Source of the DNA: Actinomycetota bacterium
GTDB lineage: Bacteria; Actinomycetota; Actinomycetes; Actinomycetales; Kineosporiaceae
Assembly: GCA_030837345.1 (NCBI GenBank)
Contig: JAUPKQ010000079.1
Location: forward strand, 1 to 43,122
Direction of reading: 5' to 3'
DNA length: 43,122 nucleotides
A model generated the notes under the pieces. The model saw only the letters and a program-made list of their open reading frames with translations. It was not told where the DNA came from and searched no databases. The position numbers and the translations under genes are program-made. This document shows positions 22,851 through 31,792 of this stretch, in pieces. The stretch's first letter is position 1. Each line of letters starts with the position of its first letter.

Positions 22851-24478
22851 GCCGCCTCACGCCCGTCGTCGACCGGGCGAAGAGGATGCTGGCGGGCTTC
22901 ACGCTCGGCCAGAAGGCGATCGTCGTCCTCGCGGTCCTCGCCCTCGTCCTCGGAGCGGTCGCCCTGGGCCGGTGGGTGTCGCAGCCGACCTGGTCCCCGC
23001 TGTTCTCGGACCTGTCCGCCGCCGACGCGAGTGCGATCGTCGAGGAGCTGACGACCGAGGGAGTGCAGTACAAACTCGCGAGCGGCGGTTCGACGATCAT
23101 GGTCCCGCGGGCACAGGTGTACGACCTGCGCGTGGCGCTCGCCGGTAAGGGCCTGACGAACAGCAGCGAGACCAGCAGCTACTCGGTGCTCGACAACCAG
23201 GGGATGACGGCGACCGACTTCCAGCAGAACATCGCCTACCAGAGGGCGCTGGAGGGCGAGCTGAACCGCACCCTCGGGGCGGTCACCGGGGTCAAGACGG
23301 CGATCGTGCACCTGGCGATCCCGGAGAAGGACGTGTTCACGACCGTCGAGGACCGTCCCACGGCGTCGGTCCTGCTGTCCCTCGCCCCCGGGACCGCCCT
23401 CGGACGCGCCCAGATCCGCTCGGTGATGCATCTCGTCGCCGGCAGCGTGCCCGGCCTGAACGCCAGCGACGTCACCGTCAGCGACGCCGCGGGGAACCTG
23501 TTGTCGGTCCGTGAGGACGGCGAGGCGGGCACGGCGGGCTCGGCCGGGGACGCCGAGGAGCAGACGCAGGCGTTCGAGGACGCCAAGGGGACGGCTCTGC
23601 AGACCATGCTCGACAAGGTCCTCGGGAAGGGACGGGCCGTCGTCCGGGTCAACGCGGAACTGAACTTCGACACCAACCACACGACGAGCAAGACGTTCGT
23701 CAGCCAGACCGGTCTCCCCCCGATCGCGGAGGCGACGAGCAGCGAGAGCTACTCCGGCGCGAACAACGGGGTGGGCGGGGCGCTCGGCCAGACGTGGCCC
23801 ACCCTCTCGGCCGGGGCCGGTGGGGCCGGGGGCGGCAACTACGTCAAGGTCGAGCGGACGGTGAACAACCCGGTCGGCGAGGTCGTCAGCGAGACCAAGG
23901 CGGCACCGGGGTCCGTGAAACGGCTCTCGGTCGCCGTCGTCCTCGACTCGAAGGCCGCGGCCGGCGCGAACACGAGCCAGATCCAGCAGCTGGTGGCGAA
24001 CGCCGTCGGTATCGACCCGGCGCGAGGCGACACGGTGCAGGTGGACCGGCTGGAGTTCGACACCGAGGCCGCCGCCGCGGCGGCGAAGGAGCTCGCCCAG
24101 GCGCAGGCCGCCGCCAAGACGGCGCAGTACGTCGACCTCGGCCAGAAGGCCGGGGTGGGACTGCTGCTGGTGATCCTCGCCTTCGTCTTCCTCCGCCGCC
24201 GGAAGAGGGACCTCCCGCAGGTCGAGGCGGTCGCCAGGGACCTGCCGCCGATGATCGTGACTCCCCCGCCCACCGCGACGCCCGTCATCTTGCCGTCGGA
24301 GGAGGAACGCCTCGCGATCGGCGCCGCCGCGCTGGAGAACCGGGACATCGCCCCCGACGCCCTCGACCCGAGCCTGGAGCGCGAACTGCTGCGCAACGAG
24401 GTCTCGCGGTTCGTCGAACAGCAGCCCGACGAGATCGCGGCCATCGTCCAGGGCTGGCTCAGCCAGCGCAAAGGCTGA
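22847..24478 (+). CDS. fliF: Flagellar MS-ring protein FliF
   Basis: Inner-membrane ring protein of 543 residues, standard length. First membrane helix [20 protein letters not shown] (about 22-41), followed by the ring-building YscJ-type domains ([55 protein letters not shown]). A periplasm-like loop with Gly/Ala-rich segments follows, then the second helix [13 protein letters not shown] near residue 440. The cytoplasmic tail ([26 protein letters not shown]) is the FliG-binding end. Overlaps fliE, 15 bases before fliG. Confidence 0.96.
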   Translation: MSRLTPVVDRAKRMLAGFTLGQKAIVVLAVLALVLGAVALGRWVSQPTWSPLFSDLSAADASAIVEELTTEGVQYKLASGGSTIMVPRAQVYDLRVALAGKGLTNSSETSSYSVLDNQGMTATDFQQNIAYQRALEGELNRTLGAVTGVKTAIVHLAIPEKDVFTTVEDRPTASVLLSLAPGTALGRAQIRSVMHLVAGSVPGLNASDVTVSDAAGNLLSVREDGEAGTAGSAGDAEEQTQAFEDAKGTALQTMLDKVLGKGRAVVRVNAELNFDTNHTTSKTFVSQTGLPPIAEATSSESYSGANNGVGGALGQTWPTLSAGAGGAGGGNYVKVERTVNNPVGEVVSETKAAPGSVKRLSVAVVLDSKAAAGANTSQIQQLVANAVGIDPARGDTVQVDRLEFDTEAAAAAAKELAQAQAAAKTAQYVDLGQKAGVGLLLVILAFVFLRRRKRDLPQVEAVARDLPPMIVTPPPTATPVILPSEEERLAIGAAALENRDIAPDALDPSLERELLRNEVSRFVEQQPDEIAAIVQGWLSQRKG

Positions 24479-24493
24479 GCGGGGGGACAGGCG

Positions 24494-25510
24494 ATGAGCG
24501 TGATGACCCTAGGGATGACGGGCCTGCGAAAGGCCGCGATCCTCCTCGTCCAGCTCGGCCGCGAGAAGGCCGTCAAGATCATGTCAAGGCTCCCCGACCA
24601 GATGGTCGAGGACCTGACCGCCGAGATCGTCCGCCTGCGCGAGGTGAGCCACGACGACGCGACGGCGGTTTTGCTCGAGGCGCGGACCCACCTGGCGAGC
24701 ACCGACGTCGCCGGGCGCGGAGGGCTCGAACTCGCGCGTGAGCTGCTCGCCGACAGCGTCGGCCAGGAGAAGGCCGACGAGATCATGGAGCGTCTCGGCG
24801 CGACCCTCGCCGAGATGCCGTTCGAGAGCATGCGCCGGGCCGACGCCCGCCAGCTGCTGACCTTCCTCGCCGACGAGCACCCCCAGACGATCGCGCTGGT
24901 GCTCGCGCACCTGTCACCGCAGCAGTCCGCCGTCGTCCTGTCCGGTTTCGACCAGCGCCTCCAGGCGAACGTCGCCCACCGGATCGCGCTGATGGAGCGG
25001 GCTGCCCCCGACGTGATCCGCCTGGTCGAGAAGGAGCTCGACCGCCGGATGTCCACCGTGCTCGGGCCTCAGGAGATGTCCGCGGTCGGTGGGGTCGAAC
25101 CGCTCGTCGCGATCATCAACCGTGCGGACCGTTCGACGGAACGGATGATCCTCGAAGGCCTGGAGACGGTCAGCCCGGAGCTCGCCGAGCAGGTACGGGC
25201 GAAGATGTTCATCTTCGAGGACATCGTCACGCTCGACGACAAGGCGATCCAGCTCGTGCTCCGCAACGTGCAGAGCGGCGACCTCGCGCTCGCCCTCAAG
25301 GGCGTCAGCACCGCCGTCCGCGAGAAGATCATGCGCAACCTCTCGACACGCGCCGCCGAGAACCTGTCCGAGGAGATCGAGCTGCTCGGCCCGAAACGTC
25401 TCTCCGAGGTCGAGGAGGCCCAGGCCAAGGTCGTCGCCGAGATCCGCACGCTGGAGGCGGGCGGCCAGATCGTCATCGTGAGGGGTGGTGACGAGGCCCT
25501 TGTCGACTGA
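24494..25510 (+). CDS. fliG: Flagellar motor switch protein FliG
   Basis: C-ring protein of 338 residues, standard length, which transmits torque from MotA. Family features: GLRKAAILLVQLGREKAVKIMSRL at the N-terminus, the EHPQTIALVLAHLSPQQSA motif in the middle domain, and the C-terminal torque helix region AIQLVLRNVQSGDLALALKG followed by VREKIMRNLSTRAAENLSEEIELLGP with the conserved charged residues. GGGGACAGG precedes the ATG. Its end overlaps the fliH start by 26 bases. Confidence 0.96.
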   Translation: MSVMTLGMTGLRKAAILLVQLGREKAVKIMSRLPDQMVEDLTAEIVRLREVSHDDATAVLLEARTHLASTDVAGRGGLELARELLADSVGQEKADEIMERLGATLAEMPFESMRRADARQLLTFLADEHPQTIALVLAHLSPQQSAVVLSGFDQRLQANVAHRIALMERAAPDVIRLVEKELDRRMSTVLGPQEMSAVGGVEPLVAIINRADRSTERMILEGLETVSPELAEQVRAKMFIFEDIVTLDDKAIQLVLRNVQSGDLALALKGVSTAVREKIMRNLSTRAAENLSEEIELLGPKRLSEVEEAQAKVVAEIRTLEAGGQIVIVRGGDEALVD

Positions 25511-26186
25511 CGCCACGAGCCTGCCGCGGGTGACGACCGGGGACGACGCCCGGGCCGCCCGGCCGGTCAGTTTCGACCGCCCGCTGGTCGAGATGCCCGG
25601 ATGGGCGGACTCGCGCCTCGCCCGGCACATCGCCGAGATCTCCTCCGCGGCCCGGCAGCAGGGCCTCGCCGAGGGGTACGCGGCGGGCTGGGCCGAGGGA
25701 CGACGGGCCGCCGCGGAGCGCGAGGCCGTCGAGGCCGAGGCCCGGGGCCAACGGGAGGAGGCCAACCGGCGGCAGTTGCTCGCCCGGATCCAGCCCTTGC
25801 TCACAGCGCTCGCGCAGACGGCGCGGACACTGTCCGACGAGGTCGCCCCGGCCTGGGACGAACTGGTTGAGGCCGTCCTCGACGGCACGCTGCGCCTGGC
25901 CGCCGCGAGCCTGTCCCGGGAGCTCCGGACCGTGGACGCCGAGGTCCTGGAGGCGACCCGCGCGGCCCTGCGCCTGCTGCCGTCGGCCGAACCCGTCTCG
26001 CTGCACGTCCACCCCTCGGACGTCGCCCTCCTGTCCGACGGGTTCAGCGACGCCGTCGAGGGACTGACCGTCGTGCCCGATCCCGCCGTCGAGGCCGGTT
26101 CCGTCATCGCCCGGACAGCGATGCACTCCCTCCCCCTCAACCTGCTCGCCGGGCTGCGGGCGGCCGAGGAGGTGCTGCGGTCATGA
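25485..26186 (+). CDS. fliH: Flagellar export apparatus protein FliH
   Basis: Peripheral stator-like partner of the FliI ATPase, 233 residues. The middle has the typical glycine-spaced helix (GLAEGYAAGWAEGRRAAAEREAVEAEARG) and the C-terminal half the FliH/SctL fold (LVEAVLDGTLRLAAASLSREL, followed by HVHPSDVALL). GTG 25485 or the next codon GTG 25488 can serve as start; both lie inside fliG and neither has a strong ribosome binding site. Overlaps fliI as ATGA, so it is coupled to it. Confidence 0.9.
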   Translation: MVTRPLSTDATSLPRVTTGDDARAARPVSFDRPLVEMPGWADSRLARHIAEISSAARQQGLAEGYAAGWAEGRRAAAEREAVEAEARGQREEANRRQLLARIQPLLTALAQTARTLSDEVAPAWDELVEAVLDGTLRLAAASLSRELRTVDAEVLEATRAALRLLPSAEPVSLHVHPSDVALLSDGFSDAVEGLTVVPDPAVEAGSVIARTAMHSLPLNLLAGLRAAEEVLRS

Positions 26187-27580
26187 CGATCATCTCGTCC
26201 CATCCGCTGTCGGCAGCCGCGACGGATCCCGGCGTCGCGCGCCTGATCGAGGGAATCGCGGAGATCATGGACCTCCTGAACGCCCGGGTCGACGACGCCG
26301 TCCCTCGGGCGGCCCCCGTCGTCCGGGGCCAGGTGACGGACGTGATCGGGCTCGGGGTACGGGTCCAGGGCATCCGGGTCGCCGTCGGTGACCTCGTCGT
26401 CATCGAGACGTCGAACGGTCCCCTGCCGTCACAGGTCGTCGCCGTCTCCTCGTCGGGGGCGACGTGCATGCCGTTCGGGACGACGACGGGAATCACCCCC
26501 GGTGACGGCGTGATCCCCTCCGGGTCCGCCGCGACCGTCCCCGCGGGCCACGGCCTGCTCGGCCGGATCGTCGACGCGCTCGGCCGCCCGATGGACGGCG
26601 CCGGTCCCCTGACCGACGTCACCTCGGTCCCGCTCGACCAGTCGGCGCCCAACCCCCTGAGCCGCCGCCGGGTCGACACCGCCCTGCCGACGGGAGTGCG
26701 GTCGATGGACACGCTCATCCCGGTCGGCGCCGGTCAGCGGGTCGGCATCATGGCGGGTTCCGGCGTCGGTAAGTCGACCCTGCTCGGGATGGCGGTCCGG
26801 GGGACCGCCGCCCCGGTCCGCGTCGTCGCCCTCGTCGGCGAGCGCGGCAGGGAGGTCCGGGAGTTCCTGGAGGACACGCTCGACGAGGCCGCCCGGGCAC
26901 GGACCGTCGTCGTCCTCGCCACCGGGGACGACCCGCCCATGCTGCGCCGCACCGCCGCCTTCACCGCGACCCGCATCGCCGAGTGGTTCAGCGACGAGGG
27001 CCTCGACGTGCTCCTCGTCGTCGACTCCGTCACCCGGACGGCGCTCGCGCAGCGTGAGGTCGCCCTCGCGGCGGGCGAGCCGCCTGCCACCCGCGGCTAC
27101 CCGGCCAGCGTGTTCGCCATGCTCCCCCAGCTGCTCGAACGCACCGGGCCGGGCGCGAACGGCAGCATCACCGCGCTGTACACCGTGCTCGTCGAGGGCG
27201 ACGACCTCCAAGACCCGATCGGGGACACGGTCCGGGGCATCCTCGACGGCCACGTCGTGCTGTCCCGCCGGCTGGCGACGGCCGGGCACTTCCCGAGCAT
27301 CGACGTCCTGGAGTCGGTCTCCCGTGTCGACCGCGCCGTCCTCGACGAGAATCAGCTGGCCCTCGCCACCACGGCGCGGCGTCTGCTCGCCGCCTTCCGC
27401 GACGCCCGCGAACTGATCGAGGTCGGCGCCTACGCCGTCGGCAGCGACCCGGACGTCGACCTCGCGATCCAGCTGCGGCCGCAGCTCGAAGCCTTCTTGC
27501 GGCAACGGCCCAACGAGGTCGTGGACGCCTCGGCCGCCTGGGCGCATCTTGCGGCCGTTCTCGCCGGGAGCCTGCCGTGA
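26183..27580 (+). CDS. fliI: Flagellum-specific ATPase FliI
   Basis: Type III export ATPase of 465 residues related to the F1 beta subunit; it energises unloading of export substrates. Walker A at 191-199 (AGSGVGKST), GERGREVREF near 225, Walker B ending at Asp281 (VLLVVDSVTR), and TRGYPASVFAMLPQLLERTG. The first residues MTIISSHPL are a short leader of the usual size. Overlaps fliH (ATGA) and fliJ (GTGA). Confidence 0.97.
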   Translation: MTIISSHPLSAAATDPGVARLIEGIAEIMDLLNARVDDAVPRAAPVVRGQVTDVIGLGVRVQGIRVAVGDLVVIETSNGPLPSQVVAVSSSGATCMPFGTTTGITPGDGVIPSGSAATVPAGHGLLGRIVDALGRPMDGAGPLTDVTSVPLDQSAPNPLSRRRVDTALPTGVRSMDTLIPVGAGQRVGIMAGSGVGKSTLLGMAVRGTAAPVRVVALVGERGREVREFLEDTLDEAARARTVVVLATGDDPPMLRRTAAFTATRIAEWFSDEGLDVLLVVDSVTRTALAQREVALAAGEPPATRGYPASVFAMLPQLLERTGPGANGSITALYTVLVEGDDLQDPIGDTVRGILDGHVVLSRRLATAGHFPSIDVLESVSRVDRAVLDENQLALATTARRLLAAFRDARELIEVGAYAVGSDPDVDLAIQLRPQLEAFLRQRPNEVVDASAAWAHLAAVLAGSLP

Positions 27581-28014
27581 GCCGCCGGTTCCGGCTCGCG
27601 GCCGTCGAGCGGATGCGGTCGGGCGCCCTGGCCGAGGCTGCCGGGGCCCTCGCCGCGGCCCGCCGGGAGCTGATCGAGGCGATCACGCGCCGTGACCGGA
27701 TCCGGAAGGAACTCGCCGTCACCGTCGCGGCGAGGAAGGGACCCCCCGTCGAGTACCAGGCCGCCGCCGCCCGCCGGCAGCGCCTGCGCGACGACCTGAC
27801 CGGTGCCGCCGAACGCTGCGTCGCCGCGTACGAGCAGGAACTGGCGACACTCGCCGCGTGGAACGCGGCGCGGGCCGAACTGCGCGCCGTCGAGGTCCTC
27901 CACGAGAGGCACCGGGCGGCGCTCGCGGAGGCCGACGCCCGGGCCGAGCAACGGGAGATCGACGAGTTCGCGGCCCTCACCCACCGCCGCCGATCCGAGG
28001 GTGATTCCCGATGA
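27577..28014 (+). CDS. fliJ: Flagellar export protein FliJ
   Basis: Predicted coiled-coil protein of 145 residues, the size of FliJ, which acts as the stalk-like subunit of the FliI ATPase and chaperone recycler. Sequence is nearly all helix with heptads (for example RRELIEAITRRDRIRKELAV and EVLHERHRAALAEADARAEQ). Low sequence conservation is normal in this family. The position between fliI and fliK-type genes, with GTGA overlap, is the strongest support. Confidence 0.88.
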   Translation: MSRRFRLAAVERMRSGALAEAAGALAAARRELIEAITRRDRIRKELAVTVAARKGPPVEYQAAAARRQRLRDDLTGAAERCVAAYEQELATLAAWNAARAELRAVEVLHERHRAALAEADARAEQREIDEFAALTHRRRSEGDSR

Positions 28015-29048
28015 GCACGTCGATGAACGAGATGAACGCGCGGATCGCGCAGCTCCAGTCGCTGCTCGGCGTCCGCACGGTCTCGTCCCCCAGCGGCGTG
28101 GCCACGGGGACCCGGACGTCGTCCACCGACTTCGCCCAGGTCCTGAGCGAGGCGATGGGGACGGCGGACACCGAGCCGAAGCCGGACACCCCCGCGGTCG
28201 GCCCGAAGGCCGTGGAGATCGCACGCGGTTACTCGGGAGTGCCCTACCTCTGGGGTGGCGAGAACCCGTCCAAGGGTCTGGACTGCTCGGGGCTCGTCCA
28301 GGTCGTGTACGGCAAACTCGGGATCAAACTCCCCCGGGTCGCGGCCGACCAGGCCCGCGCGGGGGTGAAGGTACCGTCACTCGCCCAGGCCCAGCCCGGT
28401 GACCTGCTCTTCTTCGGCTCCCCCGCCCACCACGTCGGCATCTTCGTCGGTGACGGAAAGATGATCGACGCTCCCCGCCGGGGCAAGACCGTCGGCGTCC
28501 ACTCCCTCTCCGGCTACGGCAAGATCTCCTCGATCCGGCGGGTGAGCGGCGACGCGGCGAACGGCACGATCTCCACCGGTCGCACGAACGTCCTCAACCT
28601 CGCGGCGGCAGAGCTGCTGTCGGCGTCCGGGCTGTCGGCGACGGCGGGTTCCGCCACCTCGGCGCTGACGGGACCGTACGCGGGGCTCTTCACCAGCGCC
28701 GGCCGCAAGCACGGCGTCGATCCGTCCTTGCTGTCCGCCATCGCGAAGACCGAGAGCAGCTACAAACCGTCCGCCGTCAGCTCGGCCGGAGCCCGAGGGC
28801 TCATGCAGTTGATGCCGGGCACCGCGCGCTCCCTCGGCGTCGACCCCGACGATCCGACGCAGGCCGTCGACGGGGCCGCACGCCTGATGAAGAACCTGCT
28901 CGCCCAGTTCGGCGGAAACATCGATCTCGCCCTCGCCGGTTACAACGCCGGGCCGGGGGCCGTCCGGCGGTACGGCGGCGTCCCGCCCTACCCGGAGACC
29001 CAGACCTATGTCCGCCGAGTGAACCGCGCCTGGGAGGCCCTCCGATGA
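28011..29048 (+). CDS. Two-domain peptidoglycan hydrolase: NlpC/P60 + SLT lytic transglycosylase
   Basis: Predicted wall-cutting enzyme of 345 residues encoded inside the basal-body operon, ATGA-coupled on both sides. Residues 63-180 are an NlpC/P60 endopeptidase: YLWGG, catalytic Cys92 in LDCSGLVQVVYG, and His141 in HHVGIFVGDGKMID. Residues 223-345 are a soluble lytic transglycosylase domain: catalytic Glu248 in IAKTESSY, GARGLMQLMPGTA, and LALAGYNAGPGAV. The N-terminus (STSMNEMNARIAQLQSLLG; STDFAQVLSEAMG) has no Sec signal and resembles type III substrates, so it may be exported through the growing rod, taking the role of FlgJ in opening the wall. Enzyme classes are secure; export route is inference. 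Confidence 0.92.
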   Translation: MSTSMNEMNARIAQLQSLLGVRTVSSPSGVATGTRTSSTDFAQVLSEAMGTADTEPKPDTPAVGPKAVEIARGYSGVPYLWGGENPSKGLDCSGLVQVVYGKLGIKLPRVAADQARAGVKVPSLAQAQPGDLLFFGSPAHHVGIFVGDGKMIDAPRRGKTVGVHSLSGYGKISSIRRVSGDAANGTISTGRTNVLNLAAAELLSASGLSATAGSATSALTGPYAGLFTSAGRKHGVDPSLLSAIAKTESSYKPSAVSSAGARGLMQLMPGTARSLGVDPDDPTQAVDGAARLMKNLLAQFGGNIDLALAGYNAGPGAVRRYGGVPPYPETQTYVRRVNRAWEALR

Positions 29049-31102
29049 CCACGACACCCATCACCTCGGCCACGCCGACACCGCGTTCCCCGTCTCTCCC
29101 GGAGCAAGGCGTCCCCGCCGCGACCACCAGTACCTTCCTCGACATCCTCACGGCCGCCCTCGGCCCGGTGGCCGAGGCCGACACCCCGGACCGGACCGGG
29201 CGACCGGACCGGACCGACCGGGCGGACCGGACCGATCCGGCCGACCGGGCTGACCGAACAGACCGGGCCGACCGGCCAGACCGGGCCGACCGGCCAGACC
29301 GGGCGGGACGACGCGATCATCGGCACGGCGGCGCGGCGGACGACGTGAGGCGCGGTCCCCGTACCCGTCCGTCCCGTGGCCCGGCGGACACCGACAGGTC
29401 CGTACGACGGGCTGACGCGGCCGGCGCGGCGGACCCGGCGACCGCCTCGGTCGAGGACGTCGCTCCGGACGACGCACCTGCCGCCGTTCCGGGGTCCGGG
29501 GAGTCCGTCCCGGTGACCGGTCCGGAGGCCGCGATGGCCGCCGCGACGGCGAGGACGCCCCTCCCGGCGGCCCCCGCACCAGGGATCCCGGTGCCAGGGG
29601 CCCCCGCGCCGGCGGCCTCCGCCGTACCCGTGGCCCCCGCCGTACCCGTGGCCCCCGCCGTACCGGTGACCCCCGCCGTACCGGACTCCTCCGGAACGAC
29701 CGACGGAACCGGAACGACCGACAGCGCGGGAACGGCCGACGGCACCGGGGCGGCCCCCGGCGGGACAACGGCCGGGACCACCCCTACGGGACCTGACGCC
29801 GTCCTCCCCGGCCAGGGCGTCCCTCCCGGCCAAGGGATCCCTCCCGGCCAGGGCGTCCTTCCCGGGCCCGGCGCCGTGACGACGGGCGGCCCATTCACGG
29901 CAGGCCTTCCGACGGCCGGGGAGCCAGCCGTCGGCGCACCGGCGGCCACACCGACGTCCGTGGTGCCGACGTCCGTGGTGCCGACGTCCGTGGTGCCGGG
30001 CCCCGCGACGTCGCCCACCGGGAACGAGCAGGCCGCGGGCGGCACGGTCCCGCAGGGCGGTCCCGATCCGGCGAGGCCGCCCTCGGGAGCGACCGGGAGG
30101 ACGGACGCCCTCGCCCCGGCCGGGGACACCGCACCGGCCCTCACGTTCATCGACCCTGTCGCCGCCGACACGACGACCGCCCCCGCTGTCACCGGATCGG
30201 TGGCAGGGCCGGCTGGCGGAACGACGGCCGGACCGGTCCCGGGAGACGCCACCGCGGGAACGCCCACCACCGCGGGAACGCCCACCACCGCGACGACAAC
30301 CGGCCCTGTCACCGAGACGACAACCGGCCCTGTCACCGAGACGGCGGCCGGACCCGTACCGGCTGGTACTCCCCCGGCGGCCTCGCTCTTCCCCTCCTTC
30401 GTGTCGGCAACGGCCGGAGGGCCGGCCGGGGGGCTGGCCGGGGGGACGGGTCCGGTGACCGGCGGCGGGACGGCGGCCCCCGTCTCCGCCACGGACGAGC
30501 CCTCGGGGCAGGCGACCGTTCCCGGCCTTCCCGGAGCCGGGGCGGCGGCCACGGTGTTCGACACGACGCCCCCGGTCGCCGAGGGCCGCCAGCGCCCGCC
30601 GTCCCCGGTGGCACCGGCCGTCGCCGACCAGCTCGCCCGTCACCTGACCGGTTTCCGGACCCTCCGGGACGGTACGCACCACACGGTCCTGCGTCTCAAT
30701 CCCGACAACCTCGGCGCGCTCACCCTCACGGTCGACGTCCGGGCAGGATCCGTGAACCTGACGGTCACGGGCAACGAGGCCGCGCTCGCCGCCCTGCGGG
30801 ACGGGATGGGCGACCTGGCCGCGTCGTTCGACGACTCGGGGCTGGAGCTCGCGGACGTGACCCTGCGCCAGGAGGCCGGGGATCCGGGCCGTGGCCAGAA
30901 CAGGGGAGAACCGGATGGATCCGGGCTCTTCCGGCCCGGCGAAGGCGCCGGTGAGCAAGGAACCCGCCGCGGACCGAGAGGTCCTGACGGCCCGCGCCCG
31001 GCGGACACCCGGCCTTCCGGAGAGGAGAACCGACCTTTCACCCCGGCACGAGCCCGTCCGGGGACGTCCGACCGGCCGGGCACGTTCGACGTCCGGATCT
31101 GA
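29045..31102 (+). CDS. fliK: Flagellar hook-length control protein FliK
   Basis: Exported ruler-type protein of 685 residues, much longer than enterobacterial FliK (about 400). The C-terminal hook-length domain is recognisable near 525-615: [20 protein letters not shown], then [21 protein letters not shown] and [19 protein letters not shown]. The rest is extreme low complexity: an Asp/Arg repeat (49-92, [10 protein letters not shown] type), then long Pro/Ala/Gly/Thr stretches with several tandem repeats. ATGA overlap with the hydrolase gene. Position before flgD and flgE supports the call. Because ruler length sets hook length, the repeats may be functionally relevant. Confidence 0.92.
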   Translation: MTTTPITSATPTPRSPSLPEQGVPAATTSTFLDILTAALGPVAEADTPDRTGRPDRTDRADRTDPADRADRTDRADRPDRADRPDRAGRRDHRHGGAADDVRRGPRTRPSRGPADTDRSVRRADAAGAADPATASVEDVAPDDAPAAVPGSGESVPVTGPEAAMAAATARTPLPAAPAPGIPVPGAPAPAASAVPVAPAVPVAPAVPVTPAVPDSSGTTDGTGTTDSAGTADGTGAAPGGTTAGTTPTGPDAVLPGQGVPPGQGIPPGQGVLPGPGAVTTGGPFTAGLPTAGEPAVGAPAATPTSVVPTSVVPTSVVPGPATSPTGNEQAAGGTVPQGGPDPARPPSGATGRTDALAPAGDTAPALTFIDPVAADTTTAPAVTGSVAGPAGGTTAGPVPGDATAGTPTTAGTPTTATTTGPVTETTTGPVTETAAGPVPAGTPPAASLFPSFVSATAGGPAGGLAGGTGPVTGGGTAAPVSATDEPSGQATVPGLPGAGAAATVFDTTPPVAEGRQRPPSPVAPAVADQLARHLTGFRTLRDGTHHTVLRLNPDNLGALTLTVDVRAGSVNLTVTGNEAALAALRDGMGDLAASFDDSGLELADVTLRQEAGDPGRGQNRGEPDGSGLFRPGEGAGEQGTRRGPRGPDGPRPADTRPSGEENRPFTPARARPGTSDRPGTFDVRI
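29188..29305 (+). repeat. GACCGG-rich imperfect tandem repeats in fliK
   Basis: Degenerate tandem units of GACCGGNCN encode an Asp-Arg-Ala/Thr/Pro periodic stretch near the FliK N-terminus. The period at protein level is three residues. Such a stretch is highly charged, unlike the neutral Pro/Ala/Thr rest of the protein. Confidence 0.7.
29951..29995 (+). repeat. Three perfect 15-bp tandem repeats in fliK
   Basis: The unit CCGACGTCCGTGGTG is repeated exactly three times and encodes PTSVV. Perfect identity suggests recent duplication and possible slippage, which would change FliK length in steps of five residues. Confidence 0.75.
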
Positions 31103-31153
31103 TCGCGCCCCGGGGCCCGCGGGCCTCGTGGCATCTCACGGAAAGGAGCTGAC

Positions 31154-31642
31154 ATGACCACCCCCAGCGTGATCGCCTCCGCGACCACCACCTACGGACC
31201 GATCGGCGCCATCGGGACGGTCGGTACGTCGACCGCGGGAACGTCGAACTCGTCCTCACCGACGTCCGCCACGGACCCCAACACCATCGACAAGGACATG
31301 TTCCTCAAACTGCTCGTGGCGCAGATGAAGTACCAGGACCCGAACAACGCCACGGACCCGTCGACCTTCATCTCCCAGACCGCCCAGTTCACGACGGTCG
31401 AGAAACTGAACGCCCTTGAGGCGCTGAGCCAGAAGGTCTACGACAGCGGACGCCAGCAGAACGCGACCACGATGCTCGGACGGACCGTGACCTTCACGGA
31501 CGCCGCCGGCGCGACCCAGACGGGCATCGTCACCGGCGTCAGCGTCGGCGCCTCCACCCCGAATCTCACCGTCGGCGGGATTCAGGTCCCCCTCGACTCC
31601 GTCACGGCCGTCGCCTCGGTGACACCTCCCGCGAGCGGATGA
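31154..31642 (+). CDS. flgD: Flagellar hook scaffold (cap) protein FlgD
   Basis: Exported hook cap of 162 residues that guides FlgE assembly and is discarded later. The N-terminal domain is diagnostic: TIDKDMFLKLLVAQMKYQDP, NATDPSTFISQTAQFTTVEKLNAL. It is short, lacking the larger C-terminal FnIII/tudor part of enterobacterial FlgD but keeping a small beta segment (LGRTVTFTDAAGATQTGIVTGV) typical of Gram-positive FlgD. GGAAAGGAG precedes the ATG. A hairpin lies directly after the stop codon. Confidence 0.95.
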   Translation: MTTPSVIASATTTYGPIGAIGTVGTSTAGTSNSSSPTSATDPNTIDKDMFLKLLVAQMKYQDPNNATDPSTFISQTAQFTTVEKLNALEALSQKVYDSGRQQNATTMLGRTVTFTDAAGATQTGIVTGVSVGASTPNLTVGGIQVPLDSVTAVASVTPPASG

Positions 31643-31643
31643 C

Positions 31644-31679
31644 CGGAAGCGGACGACCCGGAAGGGCCGTCCGCTTCCG
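31644..31679 (+). terminator. Hairpin between flgD and flgE
   Basis: A perfect 12-bp stem (31644-31655 with 31668-31679) begins 2 bases after the flgD stop codon, with a further CCC/GGG pairing in the loop. No T-tract follows. Because it stands inside the long operon it may be a partial terminator or mRNA-processing or stability element that sets different levels for flgD and the abundant hook protein. Confidence 0.5.
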
Positions 31680-31792
31680 CCCCGCGAAACCGGCCGGCAT
31701 GACGCTGGCCGCACACCACCCGGCACGGATGCCACCCGCACCACCCGACCGGCCGCCAGGGCGTCCCGCCCGGCGACCTTCAGGAGGTAGTC

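Noticed and set aside
29188-29305. GACCGG repeats as a DNA-binding array or origin iterons
   Set aside because: They are irregular, inside fliK, and follow the three-codon protein periodicity.
29006-30958. Long minus-strand frames opposite fliK
   Set aside because: Caused by the repetitive GC-rich fliK sequence; products are low-complexity Gly/Arg strings.
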